Translations under genes and position numbers: made by a program | Notes under the pieces: generated by a model | Databases searched by the model: none | What the model was told of the DNA's origin: nothing | What the model saw: only the letters and a program-made list of their open reading frames with translations | Shown: positions 12,691 to 24,875 of the stretch, piece after piece | How the letters are laid out: every line of letters starts with the position of its first letter | Position numbering within the stretch: the stretch's first letter is position 1 | Origin: Hippophae tibetana | Taxonomy: Eukaryota; Streptophyta; Magnoliopsida; Rosales; Elaeagnaceae | Direction of reading: 5' to 3' | NCBI GenBank assembly: GCA_037013495.1 | Contig: CM072805.1 | Coordinates: forward strand, 25,984,669-26,048,668 | Length of the DNA stretch: 64,000 bases

Positions 12691-12880
12691 CCTGTGGGAA
12701 GGTAGTAATGTACCTGATTGTAGCTTGCATAGTTAGTTAGATGGTTACAAGCTTCATATAGAGAAGCTACATATGTATTTAACGCAACACAACTTGTAGC
12801 ATATAAACTGTAAGCTTGTGTTAGGTGATCAATAAGATTGCAATCATCTTCTTGATTAAGAATCCAGTGCTCTTTACATA

Positions 12881-13954
12881 TTAGATTCTTCTAAATTTTT
12901 GATTGAATATAAATATGTGAGCTTAATTAGACCAACAAGTCACAAAATATCACATCATTTGAAATTCTTTAAAATTATAATAGATAGACTTTTCCTTCTT
13001 CTAGCACCTACAGTTGAACTCAAGCAGATATATATAAGAAGTATTATGGTGAGCAACGGTGCTCTCTATAAGGTGAGCTCCATATGGATAGAGAATTACA
13101 TCTATAAATAATGAGCATAAACATATGAAAAAATAAAACTCTATAATGTTGTTAATGGAAATCTAAACATTAACTTATGAAAGTTAAACTCTAAAATTAA
13201 ACTAAATTGTCCTTAAATTCATAAGATAATTTTCTCCCCTTGAGGTATTCTCCATAAGGTGAGCACCAATTTCAAGTTTCAAAATGGCTTTATCTAGTAT
13301 TCTCATTTTTGTATTCTAATTATGGTTCATCTTATACCAATTATCTTGTATTGTAATAACAAATATTTTGAATGTCACCGATGTAAAAAGATATTTGATT
13401 GTACATGTGTGTGTAATAAATGTTGTTTGTCTATTAAATTATTAGCAAACACGATATATATACTAGCGATCAACCAAATTTTACTATTTAACACAAGATG
13501 TTTCACAATATAGATAGCTACAATGTACACATCCATGTAATTGAGTTACATTTGACATACTCTTATCCGTTATGCACATCAAAGCTATTATGTACACTAT
13601 TACTATATTACCTACTTCGTCCACATTCCAATATTTCTTAGCATCTCAAATCAATAACGCCATTCCTCAGCTCGTATCAGTTATAAGAAAGTTCAACTAG
13701 GAAGGTAATATTGGCATCTAGTTTATAGTTTAGGTAGAAAATGAACATTGTTTTCACTTGTCAAAATATTTTTTGTTTTGTTTTGTCTGCTAAAGCACTT
13801 GTCAAAATGCCTTGAATGCATAAACTTTTCCTCCTTGATTATGTGGGATAAGGATCTTATTAGTCCATTAATTTTTTGATAAGTTTGCTTTAATCACATG
13901 CATAATACAATGGGATAATTATAAGGGTATAATTGGAATTCAAATATTTTAACT
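12881..13954. other. Intergenic DNA, nothing recognised
   Basis: Short open frames of 60-70 codons occur, but none has recognisable protein features. No structured RNA was seen. Confidence 0.6.
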
Positions 13955-14310
13955 GACACATTAGATAAAGCTGGGTGAGTTGGTCAAGTAATTCGAGCTT
14001 GGACTCGAGCGTCGAAGACTTGGAAGTGAGAGTAGCAATGAGGGATTGAGATTCTGGATTGGGATGTCGTTCCCATTTTGGAGGAGAAACGAGGGCATGG
14101 TTGGAAATTAAGCCTCAGAAATCCTAATTAGGGATGAGAGAAGGATTGACAGTAAGGAGAAGTTTGGTAATAGGACAAGTACGTGACTGACGTCGAGCCA
14201 CCGTTGGATGGAAGCACATTCAAATGTGTGACCCGATTAGAAAATAATCGGTTCGATCATTATCTCCAATGAAATCGGGCATTTGAAATCGTCTGGATCT
14301 CCATTGCCAT
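13955..14310 (-). pseudogene. U-box E3 ligase pseudogene (PUB8-like)
   Basis: On the minus strand about 14150-14300 translates as a U-box: DDFKCPISLEIMIEPIIF, a stop, SGHTFECASIQRWLDVSH, a frame change, then RTCPITKLLLTVNPSLIPN. Beyond it the reading continues in changing frames as HALVSPPKWE and ESQSLIATLTSKSSTLESKL, matching the linker and start of the armadillo region of the Arabidopsis PUB8 type. U-box proteins are ubiquitin ligases that recruit E2 enzymes. At least one nonsense codon and two frameshifts are present and the ARM repeats are absent, so this is a truncated, dead copy. No introns are visible; it may be a retroposed fragment. Confidence 0.8.
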
Positions 14311-14924
14311 TTTTAGAATCAGGCCTCACACTCACTTTAACTTTTGGTGGAAATATGAAATGGGGTTTATGAGATTTTGGGAATCACCGACAAGTCCTTC
14401 ATCAGTTAAAAAGTTTCAAGCTTTTTAAGTTTGTCGATTTGAATCTATTATATCAACTGGGTCTGTTATTTAAAAATTTCAATTATACCCTTCTAATTAT
14501 CACATGTATTATTATATTTGCGATTTAAAAATACTATTTGTTTGAAGATTTATTTTTAAATAATCTTATCTAATAGTTACCGGATTAATGTTAATTAATT
14601 TAAAAAAAAAGAAGAAATAAATCACCCTTATCAACAAATTATAGAATTAGTACTACTATTATCGCACCTGATGTTATAGAAAAGTATTTCTTTAGCCAAT
14701 CAAAATGTTATCTTTTGCAAAAAATAATAATTCTTCGGAATATTTGAAAAGAAATATATTTTCTTCTCAATCTTTCTCAGCTAAGCAAATACTACTTAAA
14801 AATTGAAATTAATTTTCAAAATACGTGTAGGATAAAAGTAAAACCATTAAATTTTAAGAACTATATCTATATAGTATCTAAAATAGATCATACACATAAC
14901 ATATCTTACACTTAATCTAATTCA

Positions 14925-15660
14925 TTTTTAAAACTCAAATTTTGAAATTAAGAATTTTTCAAGCTTATATGTGCAACGAAAGATTAATACTTGGCCGATA
15001 TGGTACTTAACATCTCACTCTAAATTAGTTGGTGGTAAGGGTGTCTATAAACCGGACTAGATTGGACCAAACCATAAAATCTGATCGGATCGAATCGGAT
15101 TGTACCGAACAATTTTACAAATCAAACGGTCTGTTTCAATTTATTTTTAGACCAATTGAACCGGATCGGTTTAATAATATATTAAAAATTTCGCATTATT
15201 TTTCATTAAATATGTTAAAAAATCGAACCAAACCGGACCGAACGGTTTGATAAAACAAACGATCCGATCTGCTTTGTATTTATTAAAATTATTTCAAATG
15301 GTCTGATCCGGTTAAAATTTTTTAACCAAAACCGGACTGCATTATTTCTCATTAAATGTGTCAAAAAATCAAATCAAACCGGACCGAACGTTTTGATAAA
15401 ACAAACGATCCGGTCCGGTTTGTATTTATTAAAATTATTTCAAACGATCTGATCCGGTTAAAGTTTTTTAACCAAAATTGGACTGGACTGGTACTATATG
15501 GACAAAAAAACCAAGAAATTAGCTCTGATACCACGTTAGACTTGAGTCTAACTTCATCTCAAAACTCAGATGAAAGATGAAAGATTGTACAAATTTATAT
15601 GTACAGCGAAAGATTAATACTTAATCGATGTGTGACTTAACAACATGTATAGAACTCAAT
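14925..15660 (-). mobile_element. Possible TRIM-like element around CCGGT-rich repeats
   Basis: Direct repeats of about 50 bp (TTATATGTRCARCGAAAGATTAATACTT...) occur at about 14965-15015 and 15593-15645. Just inside the right one, AGCTCTGATACCA (near 15518-15531) is the complement of an initiator-Met tRNA primer site. This is the plan of a terminal-repeat retrotransposon in miniature on the minus strand. The interior (15040-15490) is CCGGACCGAACC-type sequence with a tandem duplication of about 146 bp and encodes nothing. Exact termini and target duplication could not be fixed. Confidence 0.4.
15196..15487 (+). repeat. Tandem duplication of about 146 bp, CCGGT-rich
   Basis: Two diverged units run from CATTATTTNTCATTAAAT to TTTTAACCAAAA-TTGGACTG. 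They contain CCGGTCCGGTTT-like motifs on both strands, reminiscent of hAT subterminal repeats, so a hAT-derived non-autonomous origin is an alternative. Confidence 0.6.
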
Positions 15661-15763
15661 CCCAACAATGCACTATCAAATTATCAGGAAACATAAAATA
15701 GCAAATCAGATATCATGGAGAAGAGAAGTGATAATATTAAGGTAGAAAGGCAGTCCATTGTAA

Positions 15764-15835
15764 CAGGCACACAAGTTCTCCCCATCATTCAGATTATAGC
15801 AGGCACACAAGTTCTCCCCATCATTCAGATTATAG
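15764..15835 (+). repeat. 36-bp tandem duplication
   Basis: Two perfect copies begin CAGGCACACAAGTTCTCCCC. It is not evidently coding. Confidence 0.85.
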
Positions 15836-16584
15836 CAACATGGGACAAAAATAAGGTCAAAAATAAACAGAGTCTAATAATAAGGACACATAGAACTCTA
15901 GAGGAGTCTTTCACAATGACAAGGTAAAAAGTTAAACTAATATAGGATAAAGATTAGAATAATCTGTAAAGTATCATTAATCTTTATCAGGATGAAAATA
16001 ACACAAATATCAATCACCTCAGCCCAAGAGACACACCGATCTATTTTGGATGTTTCATATTCTCACTTTTCAAGCACACTGCTTCACTTAACCCGAGATT
16101 ATATTGTACTTCATTCCATGCACAACAGATTGTCCTTTGCCTCTCTCTTTGGCAACAGTTTGTATAATGTAGAACATGTCTGTTAGCTACATGTAACATA
16201 TCTATCCTCAAGGATAATAAGTAGGGACCTCGGAGCATCTATGGAAATATAAAAACTTAAGTTTCCATAATCACCAAAGCAGAAAACAAGTTTATCACTT
16301 CATATGAATAAAATATAGAACCCACTTAGCCCAAAATTTGCTCATTTTTCAAGGATACTCTCTACGACATTTCATCGAACTTCTGATATCCATCACAGTA
16401 ATACAAATAACTCAATATGAGCAGAAAAGCCAGCTAAAAAAGAACTTGGAATTATTAGCTCTCAATTGAAGTGAAAATTAAGAAACTATTGTACGAGACC
16501 AAAAGAGCAAACCTTACTGACGACAGAACAACAAAGCCATTCCAAAAAGCACAGACCACCACTGACGAAACCCTAAGAGAGAAG

Positions 16585-16593
16585 AAAAAAAAA
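16585..16593 (-). terminator. Pol III terminator of U6
   Basis: A run of nine T residues on the minus strand at the end of the U6 gene is the usual RNA polymerase III stop. Confidence 0.85.
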
Positions 16594-16639
16594 TTTGGAC
16601 CATTTCTCGATTTATGCGTGTCATCCTTGCGCAGGGGCC

Positions 16640-16671
<32 letters not shown>

Positions 16672-16691
16672 TCGGATGTCCCCGAAGGGAC
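16590..16691 (-). ncRNA. U6: U6 spliceosomal snRNA
   Basis: The minus strand from 16691 reads GTCCCTTCGGGGACATCC, then through ACGATACAGAGAAGATTAGC and ATGACACGCATAAATCGAGA, ending TGGTCCAAATTTT. The 102-nt body matches the plant U6 consensus as I recall it at every position. U6 pairs with U4 and then U2 in the catalytic core of the spliceosome; the ACAGAGA box and the AGC triad are both intact. With USE, TATA box and T-run all in place, this is very probably an expressed copy rather than one of the common U6 pseudogenes. Confidence 0.96.
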
Positions 16692-16713
16692 AATTCAATA
16701 GGTTCTCTCTTTG

Positions 16714-16756
16714 TATATAGAAGCTTCGGATTTCATTCATATATCCGATGTGGGAC
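16714..16756 (-). promoter_or_regulatory. U6 promoter: USE and TATA box
   Basis: On the minus strand GTCCCACATCG (16746-16756) is the upstream sequence element of plant snRNA genes, and CTATATACAA (about 16711-16720) is the TATA box about 25-30 bp before the start. The spacing between USE and TATA, about 26 bp, is the shorter one that directs RNA polymerase III rather than II in plants. Confidence 0.93.
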
Positions 16757-18375
16757 TTTATTACTGAAACTACTAAGCTCGCTCAAGCCTGAACCCAAAC
16801 TCTGATGTTTAACCATGTCTGCAAGCGAAGTTTACGTGATGAGATGCAATATTAGAATCTAGAAACCGCATTATAGTTATGGTTCTTCTTTTGTTTCCCG
16901 TTGTTCTAGTATCGAGTAAACTATGCCTTTATCAACATATTATGCCTCAAAGTTTTCAATTATTAATAATATATTCGAAAATAATATAAATAATATTTTT
17001 AAATTTTATATTCATAAAAATAATATTTTTTTCGTTTATTTTATATATTTTTACTATTAAAAAATTTAATATATTTTTTTTTTCGATTAATCAATTAGAT
17101 ATTATTTAAATTAAATTATATTTTAATAAATTAGATATTATTTAAATTAAACTATATTTTAATATATTCTTTTGTGTAACACATGTGTTGTCTGTTTCAT
17201 TAATAAAATTATTAAAAAAACATATATATAATACAAAAAATAATATGCTTACAATTCAAAAGTTAGTAGCACATTTCTTTTTCTTTGTTTCATCTTTTGC
17301 TAAGAAATATGAGAAGCTTTATAATAGAATAATAAAACAGTATTACAAATCAGCTACATACAGCGCATTAAATAAAAAGTAATTATCATCACCATCAACA
17401 TTAGAAGCAGCAGTAAAAGAAAACAAACTTGGAAATAAATTGTCTCATCTCCATCAAAAGCTGGGCCACTTCTACATTAAAAAAATGAGCTTAGTCAATA
17501 AAATAGATAAATATTGTCTCATGAACTAATTGAATTCAATTTTTTCAACCCATCAACTCATTAGATAAATATTAAATAAGATGAACGTTCATTCAAAAAT
17601 AAATATTTTAAGTCAAAATTTAATTATTTCTATTTAATTAGTAAGTAGTTCTATATGTACACAGTATAATTGTTTATTGGTCTTCAAATTGCAGTGAAAG
17701 CATTTTTACAAATTATCAACAGACATGGGAATATCTAAATGAACCTATTTAAATACAATACCATTTCGGTTTTGATAAAACTTTTCCGTAAATATCACCA
17801 TAGATAGTATACAAGCTTGTGAGCAATAAACTTAGTGTTGATAGAGATCGAACATATGATTAGTCTTTCAATGCTTCCGACGGTTGTGAACCGATAAGGA
17901 TGCTCATTAGATCAACGTCCTAAATGCAAGCAAAACTTTGTCTCAAACAACTATACTAAGACTCAAGCACTTCAAGGAACAAACTTAAACATGATACATA
18001 TGCACAAACTTAATATCACCTACTTTTTTTTAAGTACTACATCTCTCAAAAGGTATTTCTCAAAATTTTATTTGAACCTTTTTTAACCCATGGAAGATGT
18101 CCTAAACTGGCACTTAATTAGTAGCATAAGCATTATGTTGATGGGCTAGCAATGACTAGTAGTTGAAAAACAAGACTTCGCAACAAATAAAGCCCATTAA
18201 ATAGTTCCAGAACAACAGGGGCCAAAAGAGGATCACTTTTAACAAATGGTAATTACCAGAATACATACCCTACAAAACTCTCAAATACTGCAATCTTAGG
18301 AGGGGGGAACACAGAAAAAGATGTGAATAACTAATGTCGTAACAAAGAGTTATCCTTCAAACATTGGAACTAAAA
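16757..18375. other. Intergenic DNA and 3' flank of the KH/CCCH gene
   Basis: Nothing coding was recognised. 16900-17400 is low-complexity A/T. The last few hundred bases before 18376 probably include the 3' UTR of the minus-strand KH/CCCH gene, but no clear cleavage signal could be chosen. Confidence 0.5.
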
Positions 18376-21300
18376 TCAGATGAGGGACTTGCGCAATTGT
18401 TCGGCTCCATGAGCAAAGTGACATCTATCTCCAAAGGTGCATGACCCTTTCGCAAAGTTCTCACAGAGCTTAGTCTTGAAATTGCTTCCTGGAGCTGAGC
18501 CCCCCTTGGTTTGATTCTTTATAGGAGGCGGCCCAGAAGCTGGACCAAGATTTACAATAAGTTCACGAACCATGGCACTGGCTTGGTTGATCTGATCAAA
18601 AGTACCCTCGAGTTCAATGTTCCTGAGGTTTGGATCTGACTCATGCTCTCTTATAGAAAGTTTTGCTCCTGTCACCCGGCAAATCTGCTTGGAATTCACA
18701 CCATTTTTTCCAATAATGGCTCCAGCAAGAGAAGCATCAACACTGATTTTTGCGGTAGATGACATCCCAAAACTGGCTGCAGATCTGTGAGCTGATGGGT
18801 GCGGTTCTATACGACCACCCATTCTGCCAGACATTGGTCCCATGGCACGGGGATCTTCATAGGATGGAGCAGAGGGTTTACCAAGCTCCCACTCACCATG
18901 GGCAAAATGGCATTTATCGCCAAACTTACAGCCTTCAGCCGTGTTGTACTTAGTGCACATCCGAGTCTTGACAACAGGCGTAGAAGAACCATCCGTAAAC
19001 GACTGTGGAATTGCAGAATTTCTGGGAGGTGGTGGAAGGGCTGGATTGCCCCCAAGATTAATCATCTGAGACACAGCTTTGATGCCACCAGGAACATAAT
19101 GTAAAAAGTGACATCCTTCACCAAAAGGGCAACCAGAAGTACTGCAAAGATGTTAAAAACAAAATGGTCAAAGCCCAAAACTGTAAAACACAAGAGTATT
19201 TATTTTTTGGGACCCAAAAAAGAAAACATGCATGTTACTGTTACCTGCAACAATCAAAAGCAAAATTCATGAATGAAAGGAGACACAAGGAATAATAGAA
19301 AATATAATATGATAATTGGAACCACAAAAATATAAAAAAGACAGTACATTCTTTTGGATGAAGTACCTTCATTAATGAATGAGTTTGTTTCCCGTTAAAT
19401 TATCTCATACCGACTTGTCAACACTAAAAGGTCTCACTTAACCTTCTTTTCTAGCAAATAATTCAAATAGCTATATTTCTGCTAGAGAATCTTTAGTCAT
19501 CAAAAGTGATAAGGAAAAAAGGGAATAATTTTTGGCATATAAAACCTGTCTTCAAAAGACATCGACAACAATACAGAAGTCTGTCAATAACTCATCCTTA
19601 ATGTCTATAGTAATAACAGATTCCTGACCCACAAACTTCCACCTTAAGCTGTCTTCGAAAGACATCGACAACAATACAGAAGTCTATCAAGAAATCATCC
19701 TTAATCTTTATGGTAATAACAAATTTCTGACCCACAAACTTCCATCTTAAGCTTTCTTAAAATCTGCTTTAAACTTTAATAACACTGTCAACACAGTTTG
19801 CATTCCCTTTCCCACGGAAGCCATATCAAAATCAAGAGAATGTCCCAAAATTCCCAAGCAAGATGAGCACATAAAAGTAAACAATTGACACACTTGTCCT
19901 AATCTTATGTATTAATTATTATCCAACATGCTAGCCCTCTCAACAAGTAGAGCAGGAGCAAAAAGTGGACAGCCAATTTTACATATATATCAAAAAGATA
20001 AACTCCAAAGACAATAAAATAATTGCAATGATTTAAATAACTAGTCTAAGAAATTTTTAGCCATGCAATAAAACTTCGAAATTCACAGATGGTTAATCAA
20101 TCGAGATTAAACAAATATGTCCCATGTCAGGCAGCTTAAATAAGCAAACAAGGCTGAAAACTTAGTAAAGTGCACGCTAAAACTCCTTATCATTGCATAT
20201 GGATATGCATTTATGATATAAAAAACAACAAAAACTAGTTTAATTTTGATAAATATAAAACATACAAAAGAAACAGCGCATATTGTGTATCAACTTCACT
20301 GACTAGCGACATACTTTAGTGGGAATCTAAACAAACATTCCAATGTTTCTGAGAGATAGTATGACTGAAAAAATATTTATTAACTAATAAAGCTGAAAGC
20401 ATCCTGGACAAGGTTTTCGCGCCAGAAATTTATTTACTAAATGTTTAGCCCCAAAAGAATGCAGCATCTATACAAACCTTATTTCCTTCCTTTTTAAAGG
20501 GGAAGGGGAATAGGTGATTCTAGCAAGAATAAAACCTGTACAACAATTTAGCTTCCAAGTATTTTCCCACATCAAACTGCTATTACTTGCAGATTGTATT
20601 AAAGATTAATTGTAATCATTATAAGATAGTTCTGCATCGCACTGTTTACACATAACTCCTTAAGATTTATATAGGACATTATAGGTGAATTGTGATATGT
20701 TCCACAAAGTTGTTATTGAATTATACTCTTGTCAGTTGTCATTCACCTTGTCTGTTCATAACATATGTTAGCTGATTAGAACAGAGAGTAAAACCTGTAT
20801 CACAACTTTAAATGTCCCTTCCATTAGTCCACATGACAAAATTTTACTTACAAAGATTAAATGATTTGTAAGGAACTCTTTATTAGATATTCAAAAATTA
20901 TGAATAAGAATATTATATTAGGTTATTGATATTAGATAAGTTTAGATTAGAACCTGAAAAACTTTGTGCATGGCTTCGATTTGCTTCCTATACCAGTTGT
21001 GAAGGACTCCAATTCTGTTGAGACAATTAATTATTTCTCTTAGTTAAAAATTACACCAGGTTGTTAATCTTTGAACTTAACGTCTAAACATCATGGTACC
21101 ATTTTAACACTAGCAGATATAGAAAGGGGGCAAAAAAACAATTCTATTAAAATTTTCAAAAAGCAATGGAGCAATTCCAGTATAACACATTTTTAATCCA
21201 ATTTGTAGACTCTAGATTTTATTTTTGATGTTTCCACGGATGTACAATTTGAGCAGTGAGAAAGTGAGCATAAAAAAGGTATCGCAAGGTTACACATCTC

Positions 21301-21951
21301 AATCTAAATGTTCCAGATATATAACTGCATAGACTTCATATTTATTGTATTCACATTAATATACTCGCTTCATAAAAATTTTAAATCAGTGTATGTAGTC
21401 TCTGCCTAAAATAACAGCACCAAAAGCTTTTCATATCGATTTTCCAAGAAAGAGCGAGTGAAAAGATCTATACCATTCAATGAAACTATCCAGTTCAAAA
21501 GCTATTAACATAGGTATATGTACTGGACAGCTGCAATATGAACAGTAATCCCAAACAAAATTCAAGGAAGTACAATAAATAAAAGCTCTACTGAGCTTAC
21601 ACTCGGCGACTAAGAGCCTACATCTAAAAAAAGAAGTTGGTAGTAGCATAACGTTTTTAGGGGGGAAAAGAATTAGCTTCCAAAGTTTAAAGTTTTTACT
21701 TATTTTGACAACTTCGTATTCCTCCTGACATGTTTAGAGTATTTGCTTACGTTTATTTACCTAAAGCCCCATAAAACCCAACCACACAGCATAAGAAATT
21801 TAATTACCTATTATTTCATTGAGTATCCTACGGGCAAGTATACGGGAAGAACAAAAGACTAAAACCAACCTGGTTTGGATTTCTTGAAGCTTCCATTGCC
21901 ATTAAAGGCAGCTTCGGGCCTCCCCCTCTTGCGGCCACCTCCAAACTCCAT
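18376..21951 (-). CDS. KH-domain CCCH zinc-finger RNA-binding protein
   Basis: Three exons (21951-21870, 21014-20954, 19141-18376) join with canonical GT-AG sites to 302 codons. A basic N-terminus (MEFGGGRKRGRPE) is followed by three CCCH fingers and one KH domain: CCCH1 about 43-62 (C-x8-C-x5-C-x3-H, split by intron 2), CCCH2 110-129 (C-x8-C-x5-C-x3-H), KH about 178-243 with the GxxG loop IIGKNG near 190-195, and CCCH3 274-292 (C-x7-C-x5-C-x3-H). This finger-KH-finger plan is that of the plant clade containing Arabidopsis C3H36/C3H56. It is predicted to bind single-stranded RNA in post-transcriptional control; the target is unknown. The frame is intact and the start is the first ATG of the conserved N-terminus. 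Intron 2 is 1.8 kb and carries a 103-bp duplication. Confidence 0.94.
19546..19755. repeat. 103-bp tandem duplication in intron 2 of the KH/CCCH gene
   Basis: Two copies begin CTGTCTTCRAAAGACATCGA and run through ATACAGAAGTCT to GACCCACAAACTTCCA. They differ at several positions. The duplication lies wholly inside the intron. Confidence 0.85.
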
Positions 21952-24598
21952 TACAGCTCCGAAAATTGGGGCAATGTCCTTATCAGAGACGAGTGCTAGC
22001 AGCAAGAAACGGCTAGTCAAGTTGAATATAACTTAGCAGCAAAAACCCTAGAGAGAGTAATAGAGGAGCTAGGGTTCGAAGAAGAGGTCGAAAATCTGGA
22101 AAGAGAGATAAAAAGAGAAAGAGCGGAACTGAATATTAGATTTAAATGTGGTTATTAAAATATACTGCGTGATTTGGGATCGGATATGTGTGACTGTGTG
22201 AGGAGAGCAAGGTCTTAGAATTCACGTGCTGTCCGTCACGCATTTTTACTGATTTGGAATCTACGAGAATCGATCGCGCTTTGTGTACGATTGTGATTCA
22301 AGGACATTTATCGGCGATGCCTTAAAATTGTTGACCTTCGTTTATTGGGTAGGCCTTAAATGGATTTATTTTGGGCTTTCAAACGATTGATTGGTTATGC
22401 TTTAAAGATACATAGGCTTGAGTTGAGAGTGGTCGTCAATGTTTTCGGCCAATTTATGGATACATTGAAAGAAGAAGAAGAAAACTTTAAGTACATTATT
22501 CACGTAGTAAAATAAACTATTACTATTTTTAGGGGTATTTAAATTTCTCATATATAATTTATATTTGTCATTTCATTATTCATATTACTGTTTAAAATTT
22601 ATTAATCGTTAAATAATTATCTAATTTTTTTATTTTAAATCTATAAATAAGACATATACTTTCAAATTAGATCAAAATAAATTCCATGAAATTTATTAGA
22701 TTTTTTTTCAAATTATTTTTTATTTTTCTTATTCGTTAAATTTTTAAGAAAAATAGGCTAAAATTGCAACATTTTATTATTTGCAATCTAGTTTGAACAT
22801 CCTACTCACATATTATTTAAAAATATCAATTACTGTTAACATTTTATACAGTTTGACATATGTTCTATTAGACACATCATTGTTAAACTTATGTAAACTA
22901 AAGATCAAAGATTTTTATTTTAGGGACATTGTGTCTAATTTTATAAAAATAAAGTTTAAAAATTATTCAACCAAATATATAATAAATGTAGAGAAATTAT
23001 GTGTAATCAATTATTCAAATATATATTAATATAAATTGAACCATTACATAATCACGAATTATGATATAACAACTAATTGAAAGTATAAATGTGTTTACAT
23101 TATTACTTTGTTGGGAACCAATATACATTTACTATATGCAAATCATTTTAGGTGAAAATATGACTAATTAAGTATAACTTGAATTTGGTTACTATTTCAC
23201 CATAATGAATATATATTTGGACATATGTTCATAGACAACACGTTTAGACATACGTTGATTAAAATATGACAAGTTGGATAATTATATTGTTTAGTTTAAC
23301 ATGTATCCAATTTAATTTTGATCATTATGATCATATATTAATTAAAATTTAATCAATCAATCATATGCTCAATTTGATTATAGTGAATATGATCAACCAC
23401 CAATCAAAATATGATGAGTAGGGTCATTTCATCATTCTCAAATGATTTAAAGAAAGTAAATAACTTATTATTTGAGGATACGTGTATAATAATGTCGATC
23501 CATCATTTTTATGAGTTAGACCCGATGAATTTACATAATAAAAAAATCTCCAATACAGCAATGTCATTCATCACATTTGTTATTTTCTAAAAAACAAATT
23601 AATACTTTTAGATGTACTAATATTAAAAAAACTAAAATTAAATTTCAAAATATAATAATAAATCTGAAAATTTAATTTAACTAATCTAAGTTAAAAAATT
23701 ATTTTTCTCAACAATGAAAAATTTAATTTCCTTTCCACCAAATTTCAATTCGTAATTCAATAAATATGAAATCCAAAAATTTATAGATTTATAAAATTAA
23801 ATATTTTAAAATCAATGATACAAAATTCATTATTTTGAAAATACAACATTTACTTCATTTGTGAATACAAAATTCATTATTTTGAAAATACAACATTTAC
23901 TTCATTTGTGAATACAAAATTCATTAAATTATTTTTTAAATGAAAAATGTATTTATTTTGTAAAACTATGAAACTAATAAATACAAATTTACTATTTTTA
24001 AGTAAAAAATTCAACTCAAGTGAAAATATCATTTATTAATTTTTTTTATGCAAAATTTACTTATTTTAAAATTCAAACTCAAATAGCTTGCAAAATGTAA
24101 AATTTTAATACTTTACAAATAAATTCATCAATTTAAAATATCACAATTAATTAATTATAAATTTATACAATTTTTTTAATTGAAATAAACAGAATTCTTC
24201 AATTGAAAAACCATACTAAACATCAATTGTGAGAATTTCATTATACAAATTCTTTGATATCGTTGAAATTTTGATATTCTCATATATTAAAATCAATCCG
24301 CTCTATTAATTTGCAGAAAATTAATATACAGTTCCAATAGAAAAGATACTGCAATATCATTGGCCAAAATTATGAAAATTAATTTACATATTAATTTTAC
24401 CTCTCTAAGGTCAGTTTAGCCCGATAATTATATTTAGTATCAAAATAAACCCTTACAAATCAATTCTCATCAAATTGATAAATGACATAACCAATAATTA
24501 AAACTAATCAAGTTCACCACCACATGCAAAGGTTTAAGTAAATTATACATAATATTTAAGCAATTTATAATAGGCTTGAATCTATTTTAGAGAGTAAC
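21952..24598. other. 5' flank of the KH/CCCH gene and AT-rich intergenic DNA
   Basis: 21952-22140 is purine-rich on the minus strand's template side and probably holds the 5' UTR and promoter of the KH/CCCH gene. 22500-24598 is A/T-rich with no gene recognised. Confidence 0.5.
23818..23925. repeat. 47-bp tandem repeat, 2.3 copies
   Basis: The unit beginning ATACAAAATTCATTATTTTG occurs at 23818 and 23865, with the start of a third copy at 23912. Confidence 0.85.
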
Positions 24599-24601
24599 TA
24601 T
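24599..24601. repeat. Target site duplication TAT (left), CACTA
   Basis: It matches 34180-34182; 3-bp duplications are diagnostic of CACTA insertion. Confidence 0.88.
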
Positions 24602-24631
24602 CACTACTACAATAAGGGGTATAAAAGTCGG
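24602..24631 (+). repeat. Left terminal inverted repeat of the CACTA element
   Basis: CACTACTACAATAAGGGG... matches the reverse complement of the right end with about three mismatches over 30 bases. Confidence 0.93.
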
Positions 24632-24875
24632 TTTTTAACCGACTTTAAACAAATTTAAAGTCGGTTGTATGAACCGACTTTAAATTCAGAGACTTAAATT
24701 GTAAAGTCGGTTCATGGCATGAACCGACTCTACGTGTAGCGTCGGTTCATGGCGTGAACCGACTCTACGTGTAGCGTCGGTTCATGCCATGAACCGACTT
24801 TACAGGTAGAGTCGGTTCACGGCATGAACCGACGCTACACGTAGAGTCGGTTCATGCCATGAACCGACTCTACAT
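24632..24875. repeat. Left subterminal palindrome array of the CACTA element
   Basis: A series of about six hairpin units has arms GTCGGTTCATG / CATGAACCGAC separated by two bases, with spacers such as TCTACGTGTAGC. These are the expected sites for the element's TNPA-like DNA-binding protein. Arm sequences differ from those at the right end except for the GTCGGTT/AACCGAC core. Confidence 0.85.

Noticed and set aside
18799..19104. 101-codon plus-strand frame over the KH/CCCH gene
   Set aside because: It is antisense to a well-supported exon with zinc-finger and KH motifs.
22000..24600. tRNA genes in intergenic DNA
   Set aside because: Isolated GGTTCGA-like strings occur, but none lies in a foldable cloverleaf with an A box at the right distance.
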